NCBI GenBank assembly: GCA_958443265.1
Contig: CAUCKA010000035.1
Span: forward strand, 1-13,978
From: an uncultured Collinsella sp.
Lineage (GTDB): Bacteria; Actinomycetota; Coriobacteriia; Coriobacteriales; Coriobacteriaceae
Length of the DNA stretch: 13,978 nt
Reading direction: 5' to 3'
Position 1 is the stretch's first letter; each line of letters begins with the position of its first letter. Below the pieces are notes generated by a model, which saw nothing but the letters and a program-made list of their open reading frames with translations, was not told where the DNA came from and did not search any database. This document shows positions 6,372-12,671 of the stretch, in pieces. A program made the position numbers and the translations under genes.

Positions 6372-7088
6372 ATGGCAGACGCAGAGAGCAACCTCATTCC
6401 CTCCGAAGCAGCCGACCAGGTCGAGGTCGCGCTCGAGGCGCAGGCAGCAGCCGATGACGGCATCCTGTACCTCAACGAGTATCAGTACGAAAACGATCTG
6501 GTCACCGACTTCGCCCGCCTGGTCGCCTCGCCCAGACGCCGCGGCTCCCTGTATGTCGCCGCCGCCATTGCCGCCCTGCTGGGCATTGGCATGCTGGTGG
6601 CCGGCGGCAACTGGATCAAGTTCGGCGTCGTCCTGATCGTATTCGGCGCATTTTTGGCCTGGTGGAGCAAAAACCTGCACCACACGCTCGCCCGCGACTT
6701 TATCGACGCCGTCGAGGCCGACGAGTCCATGGGCGGCCGCTACCGCCGCGTCGCCGCCAACGAGGACGGCCTGATGGTCTGGGGCAAGAGCGGCAAGTCG
6801 CAGTTCTTCCCGTTTGAGAAGCTCGACCACGTACTCGACGGCGAGCGCATCTTTGTGGCCATGTTCGCCGACCAGGGCGTGGCGATCCCTAAGGACACCT
6901 TTGTGCGTGGCGATGCCGAGCAGTTTGGCTCCTTCCTTAAGGCGCGCATCAACAAAAAACTCCGCATCGAGACCAAACGCAAGAAGATGAAGGCAGAAAA
7001 GGCCGCTGCCGAAGCAAAACAGGCCGACAAGCCCCAGGGCAACAAGGGCAAGCAGCGCAAGCAGAAGAAGAACAAGAAGAAGCGGTAA
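6372..7088 (+). CDS. YcxB-like membrane protein
   Basis: 238 aa. An acidic N-terminal tail of about 55 residues is followed by a hairpin of two membrane helices (about 60-78 LYVAAAIAALLGIGMLVAGG and 82-100 IKFGVVLIVFGAFLAWW). A cytoplasmic domain follows with VWGKSGKSQFFPFEKLDHV and FVAMFADQGVAIPKDTF, which resembles the YcxB C-terminal domain; its biochemical role is unknown. The end is a very Lys-rich tail (KGKQRKQKKNKKKR) that could touch lipid head groups or nucleic acid. AGGAG (6357-6361) is 10 nt before ATG 6372. It is divergent from dnaX across about 115 bp and probably a single-gene unit, closed by the hairpin at 7115-7158. Family call is from motif pattern only. Confidence 0.75.
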   Translation: MADAESNLIPSEAADQVEVALEAQAAADDGILYLNEYQYENDLVTDFARLVASPRRRGSLYVAAAIAALLGIGMLVAGGNWIKFGVVLIVFGAFLAWWSKNLHHTLARDFIDAVEADESMGGRYRRVAANEDGLMVWGKSGKSQFFPFEKLDHVLDGERIFVAMFADQGVAIPKDTFVRGDAEQFGSFLKARINKKLRIETKRKKMKAEKAAAEAKQADKPQGNKGKQRKQKKNKKKR

Positions 7089-7114
7089 TCCGGCCGACAC
7101 CGAAGGTGCCTCGT

Positions 7115-7158
7115 CCCGCGCCCGATTCCGAGTCGGAGCGCCTGAAATCGGGCGCGGG
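7115..7158. terminator. Strong 13-bp-stem hairpin between convergent genes
   Basis: CCCGCGCCCGATT (7115-7127) and AATCGGGCGCGGG (7146-7158) pair perfectly. The 18-nt loop holds a smaller CCGA/TCGG pair. It lies 26 bp after the stop at 7088 and 35 bp before the stop at 7194, so it probably separates the two convergent transcripts. Neither strand has a T-run after the stem, so it may need a factor, or serve as an RNA 3' end stabiliser. Confidence 0.6.
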
Positions 7159-7193
7159 TACCGCCGATGGACCCATTTTGCCTAACTCTCGAG

Positions 7194-7862
7194 CTACTTC
7201 ACTTCAAACCTTAAGAGCCTTCTCTCTGGCAGATCGGTCATCTTCATCGTATAAGTCCCAGGAAAAGCCTTCTCAAAACGGACGGTCTCGTAACCTTCGA
7301 AATAGTCGTTGGTGTTTTGCATCATGAATGGGACAAGCAACTCGTTCTCCGCCCCAACCTGTACGGCAAACGCAGCAGAACCGCCCAGAGCCGGCATTGC
7401 CTGCGTTATCAGATCGGTATTGACCACAAAGTCATAGTTTGGCGCAGACTCCGGCACCAAATGCCAAACATACGTTTTGATTCCGCCTTCGACATTGTCC
7501 TTATTCCTGACACGCATCTTTACGGCGATAACACACGTGATGTCGGCGTCCTTCAATTTCGTTTTCGTATCCACGATGCCATATTTTGAATAATCATCAT
7601 GCGCACGCTTGAGATACTCGCGCGGCGTGAGCAGCTCTGCCCCGTCTATGCAAAACGAATACCCGTCAGTCGCCACATCCTTCGACCCCAGAAACGCCCC
7701 ATCCATCGAGAGCCATTCGCCCTCCGCATAATATTTCTCAGGAATGACCGTCCGGTTCCCGTTAACGACGCTCGCCCTCATGCCCGCAAGGCCAGTAACA
7801 GCACAGCCGAAAAGCGCAAGCGCCGACCTTCTTGTCCACAGGGTCTTCTTCATCGCGCTCAC
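7194..7862 (-). CDS. Exported protein associated with the ABC transporter operon
   Basis: 222 aa from GTG 7862, or 219 aa from ATG 7853. The N-terminus (KKTLWTRRSALALFGCAVTG) has a twin-arginine-like TRRSALA motif before a hydrophobic stretch. This suggests export by Tat or Sec; the Cys is in a poor lipobox (LFGC), so a lipoprotein is possible but not clear. The mature part looks beta-rich, with ADITCVIAVKMRVRNKD, an Asp/Asn-rich loop, and the end FPGTYTMKMTDLPERRLLRF. From memory it resembles extracytoplasmic proteins of the DUF5028 type encoded with ABC-2 exporters; this needs checking. The GTG overlaps the ATPase stop (GTGA), placing it last in the four-gene operon. It could act as a substrate-capturing or immunity partner of the exporter (inference). 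Confidence 0.78.
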   Translation of the reverse strand: MSAMKKTLWTRRSALALFGCAVTGLAGMRASVVNGNRTVIPEKYYAEGEWLSMDGAFLGSKDVATDGYSFCIDGAELLTPREYLKRAHDDYSKYGIVDTKTKLKDADITCVIAVKMRVRNKDNVEGGIKTYVWHLVPESAPNYDFVVNTDLITQAMPALGGSAAFAVQVGAENELLVPFMMQNTNDYFEGYETVRFEKAFPGTYTMKMTDLPERRLLRFEVK

Positions 7863-8503
7863 GACCTTTCCCGAACTTTCACAACGGCACCGTCGCGCAT
7901 GCAGTAAACCCGATCGGCCAGCTCCTCGAGCACCTCTCCGTCATGGCTGGACAGAATAACCTCGCGACCCGTTGATGCCGCCATCGCCACAACGCGCTTG
8001 AGCATTTCCACGCCCGCTTCGTCGAGGGCATTTGTTGGCTCATCGAGAACAAGCAGCTTCGGCTTTTCCATAATTGCCGCAGCTATCCCCAGACGCTGCT
8101 TCATCCCAAGCGAGTATGCTCGGAACTTCTTTTTTTCGTCTGCATCGAGCCCCACGAGCCGCAGGGCAGAGCGAATGTCCTCGCGGGTTGCAACGCCCTT
8201 GATCTGAGCAATGAGCTCCAGATTGTCGTAACCAGACAGATAGCCCAAAAAGGAAGGCGCCTCGATCAACATCCCCAGACTCGGCGGGAAAGAGATGTCC
8301 GCCCCAAGCCTTTGGCCATCGATAGAGATTTCGCCTTCGGTAGGCTTGATCAATCCGCAGACCGCTCGCATAAGCATGGTCTTACCCGAACCGTTTATCC
8401 CCTGAAGACCGACCACAGTCCCAGGGTCAACCTCGATGGACACGTTGCGCAGAACATCGTTTTTGCCTATGCGCTTCGATACGTCCCTAACGATCACGCT
8501 CAT
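7859..8503 (-). CDS. ABC transporter ATPase, BcrA/LanF type
   Basis: 214 aa, one nucleotide-binding domain, cytoplasmic. Walker A GINGSGKT (35-42), signature SLGMKQ (131-136, degenerate LSGGQ), Walker B LLVLDEP (150-156), D-loop region ALDEAG (159-164), switch His in SSHDGE (H187). Where most ABC ATPases have the Q-loop Gln, this one reads MLIEAPSF with Glu 81. This is the E-loop known for LanF-type immunity ATPases and also seen in BcrA, which remove lantibiotics or bacitracin from the membrane. Start ATG 8503 has GGGGGA 6 nt upstream; it overlaps the permease stop (ATGA). It should power the two permeases encoded just upstream. Export substrate is not shown by the sequence. Confidence 0.93.
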   Translation of the reverse strand: MSVIVRDVSKRIGKNDVLRNVSIEVDPGTVVGLQGINGSGKTMLMRAVCGLIKPTEGEISIDGQRLGADISFPPSLGMLIEAPSFLGYLSGYDNLELIAQIKGVATREDIRSALRLVGLDADEKKKFRAYSLGMKQRLGIAAAIMEKPKLLVLDEPTNALDEAGVEMLKRVVAMAASTGREVILSSHDGEVLEELADRVYCMRDGAVVKVRERS

Positions 8504-9336
8504 ATCTTGTCCCCCTTTTCTATAAGGTCGGCCCTTCGAAACCACAGTCCACCCAACGATAGGCATAACGACATAATCACAATTGAAAACAAGCCACTCG
8601 AGCCCGCCGCGATTCCATCTTTGACAATTCCGCCCCAGCGCAACAGCATCAAGGCGTTACCCAATAGCGCCCAATGCCGTGCATATGCCGAGCAGATCAG
8701 GTAGCTCATTAAAACCACAAACGAGACCGACGGCCCAAGTACAAAGCCAATCACTGCCTGCGCAAACGCAAGCGCCTCGAAAGCAAAAAAGAGACCTGTG
8801 AAAAACGGCAGCGCATCCGCCTCGCCAGCTTTGAGAAACCACGGCGCCAAATTAGCCAGCTGAAGCGACTCACCATGAATGACCGCGCTGAACGAGGCGC
8901 TCACCATCAAGCTCCAAATCACAACAGAGCAAACCACCACGAGCAGCGAAAATGCCGTTACCGCCGCCACCAAGATAAAACGCGAGACCCACCAAAGGGT
9001 TCTTGACCGGCATCGAACAAGCGCTTGCAAACCAAACCCGTGCAACGATTCGGTCGGATAATCGAGTGTTGTATAGAGAATAAGCAGAATGACAAATAGC
9101 CATCCTAACGGAGGCACAAACATGAGCCCGGGCCTAGGCTCAAACGGAGCGGATCCGGCAAACACGAGCGCGAGATTATCAGCAAACCCCAAGGCATTCG
9201 TCCGAACCCCATACACAGAAGACAAGCCGTAGGCGTACACCAAGTTCGCAACGGTCGCTGCCGCAATCGCAATAAAAGTAAGGATGTTCTTCTTCAAAAC
9301 GGTCCTCAGGTCCGCGGCGACCAGCCTAAACAGCAT
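8500..9336 (-). CDS. ABC-2 type permease subunit (second)
   Basis: 278 aa with about six membrane segments: about 18-38 (ILTFIAIAAATVANLVYAYG), then around LGWLFVILLILYTTL, ILVAAVTAFSLLVVVCSVVIW, FFTGLFFAFEALAFAQAVIG, SFVVLMSYLICSAYA and LFSIVIMSLCLSLGGLWF. This fits ABC-2 permeases that pair with a separate ATPase. A cytoplasmic stretch after helix 2 (QALVRCRSRTLWWVSR) matches in position and style the ICTRVSRNAYVNVK stretch of the neighbouring permease, so the two are probably distant paralogues forming a heterodimer. AGGTGG precedes ATG 9336 by 4 nt. The start shares one base with the upstream stop (TGATG), and the stop overlaps the ATPase start (ATGA). Confidence 0.88.
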   Translation of the reverse strand: MLFRLVAADLRTVLKKNILTFIAIAAATVANLVYAYGLSSVYGVRTNALGFADNLALVFAGSAPFEPRPGLMFVPPLGWLFVILLILYTTLDYPTESLHGFGLQALVRCRSRTLWWVSRFILVAAVTAFSLLVVVCSVVIWSLMVSASFSAVIHGESLQLANLAPWFLKAGEADALPFFTGLFFAFEALAFAQAVIGFVLGPSVSFVVLMSYLICSAYARHWALLGNALMLLRWGGIVKDGIAAGSSGLFSIVIMSLCLSLGGLWFRRADLIEKGDKI

Positions 9337-10217
9337 CAGACCACCTCGCGTCTTTTTAAGAATCTCGCGAAAATCAAAGAAAAGACGAACAGCAAAATGA
9401 TTTCTGCAAACCCTGCTCGAATGTCGGGCCAGTTATTTAGTGATTCCGACCTGATGCTGTTAAGAATGTTGCAGTTAAAGCCGACGCATGAAAGGACGCT
9501 AAAAATCCAGTCGTTAACAAAGTGCCATGCAACCATAATCAGATATGGAACGACCATCGCCTTGATTCTGCTGCGAAACACAACCGACAGACCGGTCACG
9601 GCCATGGATAGAGCCCCCAGCGTCACCGCATCGAACAGTGTATAAACCAGCACGTACAACAGAGGCCGGGAATAAAACAGGCCAGAAAAATAGCTATGCA
9701 GATAGAGCCCGACGTAAGTCGATTCGTCGACCCGGGGGAGATACGCGGGAAATAGCATTGAGACAATCAGGAAGTTCACGAGTAGCGGAATAGCCGTGAC
9801 CGCAAACGCAGAGAGGAAAGCAGACAGCATCTTCACGTTCACGTATGCATTTCTAGAAACACGTGTGCAGATCTGCGCCTCGTAACCGCTCAAACGCTCG
9901 GACAGGCATGACCACGACCCGGCCAGCATGGCAAGCAACGGCAGCGCATAGAAAAACACTGATGCCGATAGCGGTGCATTTGCACTCACAACGATCCAGT
10001 TACCAAAGCTACTTTCACGCGTTTGGCCGAGGTATGCCTGGGCTTGCAAACCAACGCCATAGCCAAGCGATAACAGCTGCTTGCGCTCAGTCTCGAGCGT
10101 CCACCATGCCTCAATGGCAGCCGCCATCGAAATTGCAGTTGCAACCATAAGGGTCAACGCAAATATAGGATTGCCAAATATCTTGGACAACTCGTGCCGT
10201 ATTAGATTTCTATTCAA
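9336..10217 (-). CDS. ABC-2 type permease subunit (first), TTG start
   Basis: 293 aa from TTG 10217. An in-frame ATG at 10235 would add six residues, but GGGAGGG (10227-10233) lies inside those codons, 9 nt before the TTG, so the TTG is better placed for ribosomes. About six membrane segments: FALTLMVATAISMAAAIEA (about 18-36), a large outside loop to about 85, FFYALPLLAMLAGSW, AFAVTAIPLLVNFLIVSMLF, LVYTLFDAVTLGALSMAVTG, VVPYLIMVAWHFVNDWIF, and ILLFVFSLIFARFL near the C-terminus. The cytoplasmic stretch ERLSGYEAQICTRVSR is typical of ABC-2 permeases. First gene of the four-gene operon. The codon use at the start (AGA, CTA, ATA) is less GC-rich than in dnaX, which may hint at a different origin. 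Confidence 0.87.
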   Translation of the reverse strand: MNRNLIRHELSKIFGNPIFALTLMVATAISMAAAIEAWWTLETERKQLLSLGYGVGLQAQAYLGQTRESSFGNWIVVSANAPLSASVFFYALPLLAMLAGSWSCLSERLSGYEAQICTRVSRNAYVNVKMLSAFLSAFAVTAIPLLVNFLIVSMLFPAYLPRVDESTYVGLYLHSYFSGLFYSRPLLYVLVYTLFDAVTLGALSMAVTGLSVVFRSRIKAMVVPYLIMVAWHFVNDWIFSVLSCVGFNCNILNSIRSESLNNWPDIRAGFAEIILLFVFSLIFARFLKRREVV

Positions 10218-10226
10218 GCAACATCG

Positions 10227-10233
10227 CCCTCCC
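10227..10233 (-). promoter_or_regulatory. Ribosome binding site favouring the TTG start at 10217
   Basis: Minus-strand GGGAGGG lies 9 nt before TTG 10217 and inside the codons that an ATG 10235 start would use. The ATG itself has only GC-rich hairpin sequence upstream. Confidence 0.55.
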
Positions 10234-10236
10234 ATT

Positions 10237-10268
10237 GGCCGGGCCGAGCAGTAACGCTCGGCCTGGCC
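10237..10268. terminator. 13-bp-stem hairpin abutting the ABC operon ribosome site
   Basis: GGCCGGGCCGAGC (10237-10249) and GCTCGGCCTGGCC (10256-10268) pair along 13 positions with one mismatch (G-U in plus-strand RNA, A-C on the minus strand). The loop is 6 nt. Minus-strand transcription leaves the stem only 3 nt before the Shine-Dalgarno (10227-10233). No T-run follows, so it may be a terminator needing a factor, or a leader structure that shades the ribosome site. Confidence 0.5.
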
Positions 10269-10289
10269 CTAATCAAAAGCGGTTAACAA

Positions 10290-10301
10290 TGCGTCGACGC
10301 A
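10290..10301. promoter_or_regulatory. 12-bp palindrome TGCGTCGACGCA, operator candidate
   Basis: A perfect 12-bp palindrome lies about 73 bp upstream of the TTG start of the ABC operon, between the regulator stop and the hairpin at 10237-10268. A weak -35-like TTGCCG (minus strand, 10302-10307) abuts it. It is a plausible dimeric regulator site for the operon; the upstream double-HTH protein is the obvious candidate binder, which is inference. Confidence 0.35.
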
Positions 10302-10333
10302 CGGCAACCTTCGCATGAATAGAGAAAGATGTC

Positions 10334-10374
10334 TGTAAACACCCGCTATTGAGTTGATTGCTCAGGCGTTTACA
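10334..10374 (-). terminator. Inverted repeat spanning the regulator's stop codon
   Basis: TGTAAACACC (10334-10343) and GGCGTTTACA (10365-10374) form ten-base arms with one mismatch. An inner TGAG/CTCA pair lies in the 21-nt loop. The TAA stop of the regulator (10370-10372) is inside one arm. On the minus strand a T-rich but broken tract follows, so this is a possible terminator; an operator is the alternative. Confidence 0.4.
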
Positions 10375-12508
10375 CGTTATTTACCTGCGATAACAATAAA
10401 ATTAGCTCCGCCTTATTCTTGATCTTCAACTGGCGGTAAGATGCAGACCGCAGCGCTTGCACCGTAGATGCAGCGTAACCGACATCCTCCGCAATGGCCT
10501 TTGTCGTTGCCCCCTCTGCCGTCATCAGCAAAATTTGCGACTGAACATCAGAAAGGGAGCGCGACGTAAGCAGGGCCAGCTGGCGCACGCGGGCCGTTTC
10601 GGTGGACCCGTTCGCCCGGTACTCCAAGACGGCCTTCTCGTCCTCAACCGAGCGGGCGAGCGCGATGTGCGTAACGAACATGGGCACAGACCAGCAAACA
10701 ATCACCGTTGCCACGACGACATTGACAGCCGAACTTTGCCCCAACAACGACGCGAGGAACAACGGCTCGAAAACCGTCAGATCCTGCACCATATTGAGCA
10801 AGACAGCCCAAACAGGAGCCGTCGCCCCAAAGCAAAGCATCCATACCCCGAGCATTTTGCGCTGCGGACAGCTACGCAGCACTATATATGTGAACAGTAT
10901 CCCCGTCAGCACCGCAAGTCCATGGATTCGCCCCCTAGTGGCTGCATAGATTAAAGCGGATACACCTATTAACGCCAACGGCACGATAGCCCGAGTACGG
11001 CCACGCGCCTTAAATGAACACAGCCCAACAGCGAGCGAAGCCATAGACGTCATGCCGCAAAACAGGACCGGCACAGCCATCAACGGATCGCGTACGCACC
11101 TCCATGCCGCGATATAGACAAAAGACCATTCCACGGCAGACAGTATCGCCCACACGCACGGGCTTCCGAGCCCAATCGCCCCATCCGTTCTAGTCAGTGC
11201 AGCTTCACGATTCAGTTTTTCACCCGCGTAGTGCAGCGACAGAAGCAGTCCGAGACCCAATGCATAGCTTGAGAGAGAAAAGGTAACAGCCCATGAAACA
11301 CCGGATCCCCAATAACTATCCGCCATTACCAAGGGGCCCGCCGCAAGGAGGATAAAAAATAATGTGAGCAGGTATCGAAACAGCCGGCGCGTCCGAGCTG
11401 ATGCCAACATATCGTCAGCATGCCGCCGCGACAGCTCGGGCCCTACAGCATCACCCTCGTCCACAAACAACGCCACGAGCTCGCGTGAGCCCGCAACCGA
11501 CGCCTTCCCGTATGCTCGGTGAAGCGTTGTTCGCACCGTCGATGACTTCGTATCCGTCTCCTTGGCAATTTCCGCCGGCGTTTTCCCTTTGAGCAGCAGT
11601 CGAACAAACTGCTCTTCTCTAGGCGACAGGGCAGGGGAAAACACCCCCGCATCGAATGGGTCGGACACGCAGGCGATATCCGAATTGTTGTCCCGTTTTC
11701 TCTTTAGCAACATGCATACGAAGGCAGCAGCGATAGCGGACCCCATCGCAAGCAATGCAATGATCGCGTCATCGCTTGCAAAGTATGCCGCCTCAACAGC
11801 CGGAACAAGGCCAATAGGGACTGCCACGAGCGCAGAACGGGCAAACACGTCGCTCTGTCCCCGACCAAAGGCGCTGAAACAGCAAAACAGCGGGACCGCA
11901 ACCAATACGAGATAGACCAACGGAATTAAAAGCACAAGACCAATTGACGCGGCCGAAACAGAGAGTGCTCCCCATGGCTCAGGGATGACTCTCCATGAAA
12001 CTCGACAGCAGAACAGCAGACAAGACATGACGGCTATTGTTTCTGTAAAAATCGCGTCCTGCGGATGACGAGTTTCTCTTTCGTCAGCCCGCGTCGCCCC
12101 CCGCGTCAAAGGAGAGCCCGCCGTATCCCAAATTACATATGAGAGGAGCAACGACCCAGCAAAGCACGAGGCGCATGAAACGCCGCGCAACAGCCAGATA
12201 GGCGCAAACACGAATGGAATAGAATCTCCGCGAGCATAGAAGGCCAGGTCGGCCCATTCGGGAACCGTTGCAATAGCAGCAAGGAAAATACCGAAGGCGC
12301 CAAGGAACCCCGGCCGCCTTATTTCTCTCCCCTTGCGGAGCGCAACACCGTGACCAAACGCCGCGAGGCATGCGCCCAGGATAACGAGCCAGGTCATTGC
12401 ACCTGACGCCAGGCCGATTGAAGATGAAAACCGGTGATAAGGGGTGACCGCCATTACGACAAGCGCAATGGCGCAGGCAAATGTAGCAGAACGGCGGGAA
12501 AAGAGCAT
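10370..12508 (-). CDS. Membrane-embedded transcription regulator with two LuxR-type HTH domains
   Basis: 712 aa. Order: membrane block 1 (about 8-268, seven or so helices, e.g. FACAIALVVMA, LVLLIPLVYLVLVAVPLF), HTH 1 (about 294-348: LSPREEQFVRLLLKGKTPAE, then SSTVRTTLHRAYGKASV and RELVALF), membrane block 2 (about 376-617), HTH 2 (about 648-706: SLSDVQSQILLMTAEGATTK, then STVQALRSASYRQLKIKNKA and ELILLL). Both HTHs keep the LuxR/GerE pattern: hydrophobic first helix, G-x-(S/T) turn, STV in the recognition helix. I chose ATG 12508 because GGAGG (12513-12517) is 4 nt upstream and TATAAT (12528-12533) lies just before it; in-frame ATGs at 12529 and 12562 would fall in the promoter. Single-HTH membrane LuxR proteins are known in Coriobacteriia; here the unit is doubled. 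Likely regulates the ABC operon 152 bp downstream and perhaps itself (inference). Confidence 0.88.
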   Translation of the reverse strand: MLFSRRSATFACAIALVVMAVTPYHRFSSSIGLASGAMTWLVILGACLAAFGHGVALRKGREIRRPGFLGAFGIFLAAIATVPEWADLAFYARGDSIPFVFAPIWLLRGVSCASCFAGSLLLSYVIWDTAGSPLTRGATRADERETRHPQDAIFTETIAVMSCLLFCCRVSWRVIPEPWGALSVSAASIGLVLLIPLVYLVLVAVPLFCCFSAFGRGQSDVFARSALVAVPIGLVPAVEAAYFASDDAIIALLAMGSAIAAAFVCMLLKRKRDNNSDIACVSDPFDAGVFSPALSPREEQFVRLLLKGKTPAEIAKETDTKSSTVRTTLHRAYGKASVAGSRELVALFVDEGDAVGPELSRRHADDMLASARTRRLFRYLLTLFFILLAAGPLVMADSYWGSGVSWAVTFSLSSYALGLGLLLSLHYAGEKLNREAALTRTDGAIGLGSPCVWAILSAVEWSFVYIAAWRCVRDPLMAVPVLFCGMTSMASLAVGLCSFKARGRTRAIVPLALIGVSALIYAATRGRIHGLAVLTGILFTYIVLRSCPQRKMLGVWMLCFGATAPVWAVLLNMVQDLTVFEPLFLASLLGQSSAVNVVVATVIVCWSVPMFVTHIALARSVEDEKAVLEYRANGSTETARVRQLALLTSRSLSDVQSQILLMTAEGATTKAIAEDVGYAASTVQALRSASYRQLKIKNKAELILLLSQVNNV

Positions 12509-12527
12509 ACGGCCTCCATAGCGTGAC

Positions 12528-12533
12528 ATTATA
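12528..12533 (-). promoter_or_regulatory. -10 promoter element of the double-HTH regulator
   Basis: Minus strand TATAAT, an exact -10, ends 17 nt before ATG 12508, giving a very short leader that just includes GGAGG. No -35 match at 17-18 bp (AGGAAA), so activation may be needed. Confidence 0.5.
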
Positions 12534-12573
12534 TCGCCCGGACCGCTCGTTTTCCTCGTCATCTGCTCGAGCG

Positions 12574-12582
12574 TGCTACACT
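12574..12582 (+). promoter_or_regulatory. Extended -10 promoter candidate for the 12672 kinase
   Basis: TGCTACACT fits TGnTAnnnT; no -35 is seen, as is common with extended -10 sites. The leader would be about 83 nt. The same TGnTACACT form precedes the operon of the other kinase (1482-1490). Confidence 0.4.
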
Positions 12583-12671
12583 AGCAGCATCTATGCCACC
12601 GCGAACGCTGGAACGGGCCCCGCTCCGTGCCCGCCGCTCGCAAACGAACTTTAAACGCACGAGGGTTGGCC

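Larger units (their letters stand above)
12509..12671. other. Divergent promoter region, regulator and kinase
   Basis: 163 bp between two divergent starts. It holds the minus-strand -10 at 12528-12533 and the plus-strand extended -10 at 12574-12582, about 45 bp apart, so the two polymerases could interfere or share a regulator. No long inverted repeat is seen here. Confidence 0.5.

Noticed and set aside
6324..7100. 258-codon minus-strand frame opposite the YcxB-like gene
   Set aside because: Its Leu-rich start is the reverse of the Lys-rich tail. The plus-strand frame has a ribosome site, proper membrane helices and a YcxB-like domain.
12509..12562. In-frame upstream ATG starts for the double-HTH regulator (12562 and 12529)
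   Set aside because: They lie at or before the TATAAT at 12528-12533 and have no ribosome site; ATG 12508 has GGAGG 4 nt upstream.
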